Shown piece by piece: positions 1 through 5,966 of a stretch of 41,772 bases of DNA. The notes under the pieces are model-generated. The model made no database searches, was not told the origin of the DNA, and was given only the letters and a program-made list of their open reading frames with translations. A program made the translations under genes and the position numbers. The DNA is from Deltaproteobacteria bacterium. GTDB lineage: Bacteria; Desulfobacterota; Binatia; DP-6. The stretch lies in the NCBI GenBank assembly GCA_005879585.1, contig VBKG01000304.1, forward strand, positions 1-41,772, given 5' to 3'. The first letter of the stretch is position 1. Every line of letters begins with the position of its first letter.

Positions 1-113
1 AAGCACCGCTCGGCCGATCGGCGGGAGGTAGCCATGTCTGACGTGTCGTTGTGGTCGTCGCGCCTGTCGCGGATCACGAGGCGCTTCATCCAGGTAAGGG
101 TTGTGGGAATCAT
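1..113 (-). CDS. 5' end of an unidentified gene, cut by the window edge
   Basis: An open frame starts with ATG at 113, only two bases after the crotonase stop codon (TAA at 118-116), and runs without a stop to base 1. The first residues read MIPTTLTWMKRLVIRDRRDD; a later in-frame Met gives MATSRRSAER. The close spacing suggests a further gene in the leftward TetR-controlled operon. No family can be recognised from 37 codons. A rightward ATG at 34 preceded by GGGAGG is also present, but its frame runs antisense to the crotonase and looks non-coding. Confidence 0.35.
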   Translation of the reverse strand, partial: MIPTTLTWMKRLVIRDRRDDHNDTSDMATSRRSAERC

Positions 114-115
114 CG

Positions 116-1105
116 TTACGTTAACTGGGCCCTATTCGTTCCTATGCCCCGATCGCGGGTGGCGACATCCGGGGAGGGCCCCGTATCGAGCATCTTCTGC
201 CAGACGTCGAGGATCTGGCGGTCCGTCGGTGAATCGTGCCTGGCGAGCTCAGCCAGATATTTCTCCATGTCTTGCGTTGCGCGCGGCGTGGATATCGTCG
301 CGATCGTGCTCGCGTACTCCATTCGTGCGGCCCGAGCGAATGGTTTGCTTCCTGCGTCATAGATCATGCGCTTGATCTCCTGGTTGAGCACGGGTGACCG
401 GCCGGCAAGCCTGTGGGCGAGGGCGAGCGCCTCGGCTTGGAGATCGTCCCGGGGCACCACTCGATGCACGAGGCCGATGGCCGCCGCTTCGGTGGGCGAG
501 ATGAACCTCCCCTCCAGCAACAGCTCGGCGGCGCGCGATTGGCCGACCATGCGTGTCAGCCGCTGCGTACCGCCAGCGCCCGCCAGCATCGAGATTCCCG
601 ACTCGATGAGACCGAACGCCGTGGCTTGGTCGTCGGCCATCAGGCGCAGGTCGCAAGCCAGGGCGAGGATCGCCCCCATGCCGAGCGCCACGCCGTTGAT
701 GGCGGCGATGAAGACCTTCTCGCTGGCGTTCATCCGCCGGAATGTCCGGTAGGTCTGCGCTCCCGTCAGCGCATCCCGGAGCGGTGTTCTGCGGAGCAAC
801 CCGTCGAACCACCCCACCCGCTCCCAGAACCGGACGTAGGCAGCAAGAACGCGGGCCTGGCGGTAGGACATCTGGAACGGAGCGCTGCGGGCCCCGCGCA
901 AGAGATCGGGAACGCTGTAGTGGGTCACGAACAGGTCGTTGCCGGTGAAGATGACGGCTCCTAGTGACGAGTCCTTGTCGATCTCGCGCACCAAGGCACG
1001 TAATCCGCTGCCCATCTGCTCGTCGAAGAAGTTGCGCGGGGGATTGTTGAACCGCACCACCAGCACCCGCCCCTGCTGCTCGGTCAAGAGTCGCCTTCCG
1101 CTCAT
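116..1105 (-). CDS. Crotonase (enoyl-CoA hydratase/isomerase family) protein with an insertion
   Basis: A 329-residue crotonase-fold protein that probably acts on an acyl-CoA thioester in the cytoplasm. The family signature is clear: an AINGVALGMGAILALACD stretch, an IESGI stretch and a GAGGTQRL motif, followed by the usual C-terminal helices (SPTEAAAIGLVHRVV). Of the two catalytic Glu positions of classical enoyl-CoA hydratase, the second is kept (IESG) but the first, in the GGGCEL-type loop, aligns to Ile. The protein is about 60 residues longer than usual because of an insertion after TGNDLF. Hydration is therefore uncertain; isomerase, hydrolase or another crotonase chemistry is possible. 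ATG 1105 was chosen over ATG 1132 because a weak GGGG lies 6 bases upstream. It is downstream of the SnoaL genes and probably in their transcript. Confidence 0.85.
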   Translation of the reverse strand: MSGRRLLTEQQGRVLVVRFNNPPRNFFDEQMGSGLRALVREIDKDSSLGAVIFTGNDLFVTHYSVPDLLRGARSAPFQMSYRQARVLAAYVRFWERVGWFDGLLRRTPLRDALTGAQTYRTFRRMNASEKVFIAAINGVALGMGAILALACDLRLMADDQATAFGLIESGISMLAGAGGTQRLTRMVGQSRAAELLLEGRFISPTEAAAIGLVHRVVPRDDLQAEALALAHRLAGRSPVLNQEIKRMIYDAGSKPFARAARMEYASTIATISTPRATQDMEKYLAELARHDSPTDRQILDVWQKMLDTGPSPDVATRDRGIGTNRAQLT

Positions 1106-1114
1106 CGTTCGCCC

Positions 1115-1350
1115 CGTCAGCTGTGAGCCCATGGATGACGAGCTCGATCGCCTTGCTGCCGCGCACCCGGAACACGTCGACGGCGCGGATCTCGAACCCG
1201 GTGCCGCCGAGCGTCCCGTGAAGCTGGTCGTGCGATGCCGGGAGCCGTCAAGCGGATCTCCGGGCGGACGAGCTCGGGGAGCCGCTCCGGCGGCTTCCAG
1301 AAGTCGAGGAAGCGCCCGACGAACCGCCCGCGTCGGTCGCCGGCGCGGAA
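1115..1350 (-). pseudogene. Remnant of a second SnoaL-like (NTF2 fold) gene
   Basis: Two fragments of one SnoaL-like domain lie in different frames. The first (about 1350-1235) reads FVGRFLDFWKPPERLPELVR and then EIRLT, typical of the domain start. The second (about 1232-1115) reads HGTLGGTGFEIRAVDVFRV and then KAIELVIHG, typical of the domain end. The middle of the domain, roughly 35 residues in relatives, is absent between them. This fits an internal deletion that also shifted the frame, rather than a single sequencing error. The first fragment's frame ends at TGA 1119-1117. It sits between the intact SnoaL-like gene and the crotonase. Confidence 0.55.
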
Positions 1351-1865
1351 GACTCCGCGCCCTCGCCCGCCGCGCCGAAGGCGCGAAGCTCCGCGGCGAC
1401 CTTCTCGACCGGGAGACCGATTTCGTCGCACATCGACGCGAGGTCGAAGAAGAAGCGCTCCGAGGCGAGTCGGCCATCGCGGTGGACGAACACGCAGCTG
1501 AACGGGAGCGCGAAGGTCCGGCCGGTCGGCGCGAAGCTGCCGAAGGCGCCCCGCATCGTCGCACGGACCGTTCCCCAGCTGGCGACGACTCCGTCACCTT
1601 CGGCGACGCCGTCGGTGGTGACGCCGTAGTCGGGGAACGTCGCGAAGAACATGTGGAGCTGCGCGGAGACGACTTCCTTGCCGGCGCCCCGGATGCCGAA
1701 GGGCACGGCATCGAGCACGAAGTCCTCGTGACAGAGCGCGAGAGCCCCCTCGACGTCCTGTCGGCTCTTCGCCGCGGAATAGCGGGCCACCAGCTCTGGT
1801 CCCCTCGACGGAACTCGCGTATCCTCCATCACAGTGGCGTCGGGAGCGGTGCTTTCCAATCGCAT
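1248..1865 (-). CDS. SnoaL-like / NTF2-fold protein
   Basis: A 205-residue frame whose first ~145 residues form a complete SnoaL/ester-cyclase-like alpha+beta domain (GPELVARYSAAKSRQDVEGA, FFATFPDYGVT, FALPFSCVFVHRDGRL). Members bind small polyketide-, steroid- or terpenoid-like ligands and act as cyclases, isomerases or hydrolases; the substrate cannot be told here. The last ~45 residues are Ser/Gly/Ala-rich and come from reading through the decayed second SnoaL copy, so the native C-terminus may differ. ATG 1865 was chosen because GGAGAT sits 6-7 bases upstream; the upstream ATG at 1901 lies inside an operator. It is first in the leftward operon and divergent from the TetR gene. Confidence 0.7.
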   Translation of the reverse strand: MRLESTAPDATVMEDTRVPSRGPELVARYSAAKSRQDVEGALALCHEDFVLDAVPFGIRGAGKEVVSAQLHMFFATFPDYGVTTDGVAEGDGVVASWGTVRATMRGAFGSFAPTGRTFALPFSCVFVHRDGRLASERFFFDLASMCDEIGLPVEKVAAELRAFGAAGEGAESSAPATDAGGSSGASSTSGSRRSGSPSSSARRSA

Positions 1866-1895
1866 GGCGCGATCTCCTTTCCGGTGCGACGCGGC

Positions 1896-1924
1896 TTGCA
1901 TACCGTCGGTATGTCGCTTTACAT
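1896..1924 (+). promoter_or_regulatory. Candidate promoter of the TetR gene
   Basis: TTGCAT (1896-1901), a 17-bp spacer and TTACAT (1919-1924) face the TetR gene. The expected transcript start, about base 1931, falls at the TetR start codon, so the mRNA would be leaderless. Operator 1 lies in its spacer and operator 2 covers the start, which fits autoregulation. The -10 match is modest. Confidence 0.4.
1899..1913. promoter_or_regulatory. TetR operator 1
   Basis: A perfect palindrome, CATACC-GTC-GGTATG. Its centre lies 23 bp from operator 2. It covers the predicted transcript start region of the leftward promoter and lies in the spacer of the TetR promoter. Confidence 0.7.
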
Positions 1925-1944
1925 ACCATGGGTATGCCAGTCAA
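1916..1944 (-). promoter_or_regulatory. Promoter of the leftward SnoaL-crotonase arm
   Basis: Reading leftward: -35 TTGACT (1944-1939), a 17-bp spacer that contains operator 2, and -10 TAAAGC (1921-1916). The same layout and largely the same bases recur at 2679-2707 in front of the rightward arm. Confidence 0.6.
1922..1936. promoter_or_regulatory. TetR operator 2
   Basis: A perfect palindrome, CATACC-ATG-GGTATG. The central ATG (1928) is a possible start codon of the regulator gene, and a second in-frame ATG (1934) overlaps the right arm. It fills the spacer of the leftward promoter. Confidence 0.7.
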
Positions 1945-2560
1945 TAACCCGAGCGCGAAATCGACGGCGACGAACGAGGAGCGATCCGAAGCGACGCGAG
2001 CGCGGCTCTTGGCGGCGGCGCGTAGGCTCTTCGGCCGGAGCGGCTACGCGAAAACCTCAGTCGAGGAGCTGGTGGGCCGGGGCGGCGTCACCAAGGGCGC
2101 CTTCTACCACCACTTCGAGGACAAGAAGGCGATCTTCCTCGCCGTCCTCGAGGAGGCGCAGATGCGGCTCGCCGAGCGGTGCGCCGCCGCGGCGCAGGGC
2201 GACGACGCCTGGCAGCGCGCGGTCGCAGGCTGCCACGGGTTCCTTGAGGCCTGCACCGACCGCGAGATCCAGCAGATCATCCTGCGCGACGGCCCCGTCG
2301 TGCTCGGCTGGGAGACCTGGAGGGAGATCGACACCCGCTATGCGCTCGGCTTGCTGGAGGTGGGCCTGCGCGACGCGATGGCCGGAGGATTCATCCGCTC
2401 GCGGCCGACGAAGCCGCTCGTGCACCTCCTCTTCGGCGCGCTCTGCGAAGGGGCGATGGTGATCGCGCGCGCCAAGAAGCCGCGCGAGGCGCTCGCGACG
2501 GTCACCCGCGAAGTCGACGAGCTGCTGGAGGGGATGCGGGGGCAGAACCCGCCCCGCTAA
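1928..2560 (+). CDS. TetR/AcrR-family transcriptional regulator
   Basis: A 210-residue repressor. Residues ~20-66 form the TetR helix-turn-helix (RARLLAAARRLFGRSGYAKT through VTKGAFYHHFEDKKAIFLAV), followed by an all-helical ligand-binding region ending in LLFGALCEGAMVIARAKKPR. It probably binds the four CATACC-N3-GGTATG palindromes at 1899-1936 and 2687-2724, and so controls itself, the SnoaL-crotonase arm and the GFA-hydrolase-lactonase arm. The start may be ATG 1928 or ATG 1934. Neither has a ribosome binding site, and the predicted promoter would give a leaderless mRNA, which favours 1934. The inducer is unknown, probably a substrate of the flanking enzymes. Confidence 0.9.
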   Translation: MGMPVNNPSAKSTATNEERSEATRARLLAAARRLFGRSGYAKTSVEELVGRGGVTKGAFYHHFEDKKAIFLAVLEEAQMRLAERCAAAAQGDDAWQRAVAGCHGFLEACTDREIQQIILRDGPVVLGWETWREIDTRYALGLLEVGLRDAMAGGFIRSRPTKPLVHLLFGALCEGAMVIARAKKPREALATVTREVDELLEGMRGQNPPR

Positions 2561-2678
2561 CCGCTCCGGGGCTCCGCTCACCCTTCGTTCAGCCGCACGT
2601 TCTGAAGGCGACGGGGCGAACCGATGCGGCCTGGCGGACCGCTCCTCGTTCGTGGGCATGCCGTCTGGGGAAGGTGGG

Positions 2679-2707
2679 TTGACTCACATACCCGGGGTAT
2701 GTAGAGC
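2679..2707 (+). promoter_or_regulatory. Promoter of the rightward GFA-hydrolase-lactonase arm
   Basis: TTGACT (2679-2684), a 17-bp spacer containing operator 3, and TAGAGC (2702-2707) lie in the 212-bp gap after the TetR gene. The order, spacing and most bases match the leftward promoter at 1944-1916. The leader to the GFA start would be about 60 bases. Confidence 0.6.
2687..2701. promoter_or_regulatory. TetR operator 3
   Basis: A perfect palindrome, CATACC-CGG-GGTATG, placed between the -35 and -10 boxes. Confidence 0.7.
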
Positions 2708-2709
2708 TA

Positions 2710-2724
2710 CATACCGACGGTACG
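2710..2724. promoter_or_regulatory. TetR operator 4
   Basis: CATACC-GAC-GGTACG has one base off a perfect palindrome. Its centre is 23 bp from operator 3, the same spacing as operators 1 and 2. Confidence 0.65.
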
Positions 2725-2772
2725 TAAGCGAGGCACGGCGGCTGGCACGGCCGGCTGGATACGCGAGTTCCG

Positions 2773-3189
2773 ATGACGGAGCCAGATTCGGGGAGTCGCC
2801 TGTCGCAGACGTATGCGGGGGCCTGCCACTGTGGCCGCGTGCGCTTCGAGGTCACGACGGATCTCGTCCGCGCGAGCGAATGCAACTGCTCCATCTGCCG
2901 CAAGAAGGGCTACCTGCACCACATGGTCGCGCCCGAGGGGTTTCGCCTGTTGTCCGGCGCCGACGATCTCGAGACGTACCGCTTCGGGACGCGGACCGCC
3001 CGGCATCAGTTCTGCCGTCATTGCGGCGTCGCGTGCTTCTACCGGCCGCGAGCCGATCCACGGAAGTTCATGGTCAACGTCCGCTGCGTGGACGGCGTCG
3101 ATCTCGACCGGCTGCGCATCGAGAAGTTCGACGGGAGGAGCTGGGAGCTCCGCCCGGACGCGCCCTACACGGGCATCTGGAAGGACTGA
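2773..3189 (+). CDS. GFA/CENP-V-family zinc protein
   Basis: A 138-residue protein of the glutathione-dependent formaldehyde-activating enzyme (GFA/CENP-V) fold. All zinc-ligand clusters are visible: C18-H-C20, C37-N-C39-S-I-C42 and C81-R-H-C84. The family name comes from proposed S-hydroxymethylglutathione chemistry, but many members are encoded with unrelated catabolic enzymes and their roles are unknown. Length is normal. It is first in the three-gene rightward arm, 25 bases ahead of the alpha/beta hydrolase, under operators 3 and 4. The start has no clear ribosome binding site. Confidence 0.88.
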   Translation: MTEPDSGSRLSQTYAGACHCGRVRFEVTTDLVRASECNCSICRKKGYLHHMVAPEGFRLLSGADDLETYRFGTRTARHQFCRHCGVACFYRPRADPRKFMVNVRCVDGVDLDRLRIEKFDGRSWELRPDAPYTGIWKD

Positions 3190-3213
3190 ACGCCACCACG
3201 AAAGGAGGACCGG

Positions 3214-4122
3214 ATGAGCCAGCCTGCCGCATCGCTCGCAACGGATACCGCTCAGGCGTGGAGGTCGCCGCTCCTGGGCGAGCGGAGGGCGATCGACCTC
3301 CCCCAGGGGACGATCGAGTACTTCGAACGCGGTCGGGGACCGACGCTGGTGCTGGTTCACGGCTGGCTGGTCAACGCCAACCTCTGGCGGAAGGTGGTCG
3401 ACGCGCTCCACGAGGATTTTCGGTGCCTGACGCTCGATCTTCCCCTGGGCTCCCATCGGCTCGCGATGTCTGCGGCCGCCGACCTCGGCCCCGACGGGAT
3501 CGCCGCCCTCATCGCCTCCGTCCTGGAGCGGCTCGGACTCACGGGCGTGACGCTGGTCGGCAACGACTCCGGCGGTGCGTACTCGCAGATCGCCGTGGCG
3601 CGGCACACCGACCGCGTCGCGCGCCTCGTTCTCACCTCCTGCGAGACACCGTACGACGAGTGGCCACCCGCACAGTTCGCGTATCTCCGGACCGTCGCCC
3701 GCGACCCGCAGTCGCTGCGCCAGGCGGCCGAGGCGTTGCGCGCCCCCGAGTTCCGGCGGTCGTCGTATGGAGCTGGCGCCGGCATCGCGAAGCATCCCGT
3801 CGCCGACGAGGTGATCGACTCATACGCGCTACCCGGCGCGTGCGATCCGGAGGTCCTGCGGGACGTCGCCGGGGTGATGTCGAGCGCGTCGACGGCCGCC
3901 GTCCGGTCGGCGGCCCGACGTCTCATGGAGCGGCCGTCGGTTCCCGTCCTGCTGGTGTGGTCCCGCGAGGACTCGCTCTTCCCGCTCGCGCACGCGGAGC
4001 GCTATGCTCAGGCGCTCCCCGGGGGCGAGCTGACCATCATCGAGGACGCCTACACCTTCACGCCGGAGGACCAGCCGACGCGCGTCGCCGACGCGATCCG
4101 ATCTTTCGTGAAGTGCGGATGA
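3214..4122 (+). CDS. Alpha/beta hydrolase with Asp nucleophile and no usual catalytic His
   Basis: A 302-residue alpha/beta-hydrolase. It has an oxyanion-side HGW motif at 49-51 and a nucleophile elbow G116-N-D118-S-G-G. Asp, not Ser, is at the nucleophile position, as in haloalkane dehalogenases and epoxide hydrolases. A likely acid follows at WSREDSLFP (250-257). The expected His loop (normally A-G-H-F) reads A279-Y-T281-F, so the catalytic His seems replaced by Thr. Water activation must come from elsewhere, or the enzyme does non-hydrolytic chemistry. The start is firm: AAAGGAGG lies 5 bases before ATG 3214. It overlaps the next gene by ATGA. Confidence 0.85.
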   Translation: MSQPAASLATDTAQAWRSPLLGERRAIDLPQGTIEYFERGRGPTLVLVHGWLVNANLWRKVVDALHEDFRCLTLDLPLGSHRLAMSAAADLGPDGIAALIASVLERLGLTGVTLVGNDSGGAYSQIAVARHTDRVARLVLTSCETPYDEWPPAQFAYLRTVARDPQSLRQAAEALRAPEFRRSSYGAGAGIAKHPVADEVIDSYALPGACDPEVLRDVAGVMSSASTAAVRSAARRLMERPSVPVLLVWSREDSLFPLAHAERYAQALPGGELTIIEDAYTFTPEDQPTRVADAIRSFVKCG

Positions 4123-5000
4123 GTGAGATACGGGCCGGCATCGGGCGGATCGGCGACTTCGTGGTCCGATGGGGCGAGAGCCTGCGGTGGGACGACCTGC
4201 ACGAGCGACTGTACTTCGTCGACTGCGCGGAGCGGACCCTCCACTGGCTCGAGGGCGGCGAGCCGCCTCTCCACACGGTCCAGCTCGGCACCCTGCCGAC
4301 CGGCCTCGTCCTGACGCACGACCGCCGCGTGATCGTCTGCCTGAAGGACGGCCTCCATGTCGTCGATCCCGACGCCGGGACCTCCGAGCTTCTCGTCGGC
4401 TACCCCGACGGCATGCACGGGCGAGCGAACGACGCCAATGCCGACGGGTCGGGCAACCTCGTGACCGGCACGCTGAACCTCGCGCCCGGCCCGGGCGGGT
4501 TCTGGTGGTTCTCCGCCACGGACGGCTGGCGGCTGCTCGACGAGGGTATTGGGAACGCGAACGGCCCGGCGGTGATCGACGTCGACGGACAGTCGACGCT
4601 CGTCTTCGGAGACACGCTCGCCCGGGCCGTCTACGCGTACGCCTACGACGGCCGCACGGGGACCGTCGGTCCGCGACGCCTGTTCGCGGACCACCGCGCG
4701 CTCGGCGGCGCGCCCGATGGCGCGACGGCCGACGCCGACGGCGGCGTGTGGAGCTGCGTGCTGGGCAGCGGAAAGCTGGCGCGGTTCACCGCGGCGGGGC
4801 TCGACCGGGTGCTCGACCTTCCCATGCCGAACCCGAGCGACGTCGCCTTCGGCGGCCCGGCGCTCGATCGCCTCTTCGTGACATCGATCGCGTTCGATCT
4901 CGGCGAGGGCATCACGCCGCCGCCCGAGGCCGCCTGGCTGGTCGCGGTCGATGACGTCGGGGCGGTCGGACGACCCGAGTTTCGCTTCTCGCTCGGCTAG
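4119..5000 (+). CDS. SMP-30/gluconolactonase-family protein
   Basis: A 293-residue six-bladed beta-propeller of the SMP-30/gluconolactonase/LRE family. The metal-site residues can be placed: Glu20 in WGESLRWDD, Asn148 in GNANGPAVIDVDG and Asp200 in PDGATADADGGVW; the R-x-N-D turn (RANDANADGSG) is also present. Such proteins hydrolyse lactones or enol esters. Here it probably opens a cyclic ester made by the cluster. ATG 4119 overlaps the hydrolase stop as ATGA, showing translational coupling. It is the last gene of the rightward arm. Confidence 0.9.
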   Translation: MSEIRAGIGRIGDFVVRWGESLRWDDLHERLYFVDCAERTLHWLEGGEPPLHTVQLGTLPTGLVLTHDRRVIVCLKDGLHVVDPDAGTSELLVGYPDGMHGRANDANADGSGNLVTGTLNLAPGPGGFWWFSATDGWRLLDEGIGNANGPAVIDVDGQSTLVFGDTLARAVYAYAYDGRTGTVGPRRLFADHRALGGAPDGATADADGGVWSCVLGSGKLARFTAAGLDRVLDLPMPNPSDVAFGGPALDRLFVTSIAFDLGEGITPPPEAAWLVAVDDVGAVGRPEFRFSLG

Positions 5001-5017
5001 GGAGAACCCTTGCGCCG

Positions 5018-5034
5018 ATAGCCGACCTGGCTAT
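5018..5034. terminator. Small inverted repeat between converging genes
   Basis: ATAGCC-GACCT-GGCTAT lies in the 43-bp gap between the convergent lactonase-like gene and xerD. It could stop transcription from both sides, but the stem is short and there is no T-run. Confidence 0.25.
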
Positions 5035-5043
5035 TCCGCGACT

Positions 5044-5955
5044 TTAGGCACGTGGATGGTGGCGGCGGTGCACCTCGCGCAGCCGGACCGGCGTCACATG
5101 CGTGTAGATCTGGGTCGTCGCGACCTCGGCGTGGCCGAGGAGCGCCTGGACGACGCGCAGGTCGGCGCCGCCGGTCAGCAGATGGGTCGCGAACGTATGG
5201 CGGAGCATGTGCGGGAAGACGCGCGCGCCGAGACCCGCGGCGAGCGCACGCCGCCGGACGATCTTCCAGATCGCCTGGCGCGTCAGGGCGCGGCCGCCGC
5301 GGCCGACGAAGACGAAGGGGCTCACCCGGCCGCGAAGCTGCCGGCCGCGCGCCGTGCCGAGGTACGCCTCGAGCGCTTTCCTCGCCGCCCCGCCGACGGG
5401 GACGACGCGCTCCTTCCCGCCCTTCCCTGCCACGGTGACGAACCCCGCCTGCAGGTTCAGCTGCTCGCCGCGCAGCGCGGCGAGCTCCGACACGCGGAGG
5501 CCGCACGCATAGAGCAGCTCGAGCAGCGCGCGGTCGCGGAGCCCGGTCCGCTCCTCCTCGCCCGGTGACATGACGAGCGTCGCCGCTTCGCCCTTCCCGA
5601 GCGCGCGCGGCAGCCGCGGCGGGGGCCGCCGGAGGCGCAGCTTCGCCGCCGGGTCGTCCGCCAGCCGCCGCTCGCGGACGAGAAAGCGGACGAAGCCGCG
5701 CGTCGCGGCGAGCGCCCGTGCCTGGCTCCGCGCCGACAGGCCGCGCTCGGCGAGACGGGCGACGTGGCCGCGGACGTCCGCCGGCCCGATGCCGGCGACG
5801 GTCCGCACGCGGCGCGCCGCGAGGAAGGCGGCAAACCCGCCGAGGTCCCGCGCGTACGACTCCATCGTGTTGCGCGCGACGCCGCGCTCGCTCGTCAGGT
5901 GGTCGAGATAGCCGTCGATCGCCCGGTCGATGTCCCCCGCCCCGCCCCGCCGCAT
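5044..5955 (-). CDS. xerD: Tyrosine recombinase XerD
   Basis: A 303-residue site-specific tyrosine recombinase of Xer type, expected to resolve chromosome dimers at dif with a XerC partner. The N-terminal SAM-like core-binding domain covers ~8-95 and the catalytic domain ~115-300. The full active-site set is visible: R154 (GLRVSEL), K178 (AGKGGKERVVP), H249-x-x-R252 (HMLRHTFATHLL), H275 (LLGHAEV) and Y284 (TTQIYTHV). Wording such as LTRQAIWKI favours XerD over XerC. ATG 5955 lies 11 bases after the glnD stop, so the two are co-transcribed. No phage or integron genes flank it, which argues for a housekeeping role. Confidence 0.92.
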   Translation of the reverse strand: MRRGGAGDIDRAIDGYLDHLTSERGVARNTMESYARDLGGFAAFLAARRVRTVAGIGPADVRGHVARLAERGLSARSQARALAATRGFVRFLVRERRLADDPAAKLRLRRPPPRLPRALGKGEAATLVMSPGEEERTGLRDRALLELLYACGLRVSELAALRGEQLNLQAGFVTVAGKGGKERVVPVGGAARKALEAYLGTARGRQLRGRVSPFVFVGRGGRALTRQAIWKIVRRRALAAGLGARVFPHMLRHTFATHLLTGGADLRVVQALLGHAEVATTQIYTHVTPVRLREVHRRHHPRA

Positions 5956-5966
5956 CGGCCGTCCGC

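Noticed and set aside
34-375. Rightward ORF with a GGGAGG ribosome-binding-like site at the left edge
   Set aside because: It runs antisense through the crotonase gene and shows no domain; the site is probably chance.
5044-5955. XerD as a mobile-element integrase
   Set aside because: No attachment repeats, phage genes or cassettes nearby. The sequence and operon with glnD fit the housekeeping enzyme.
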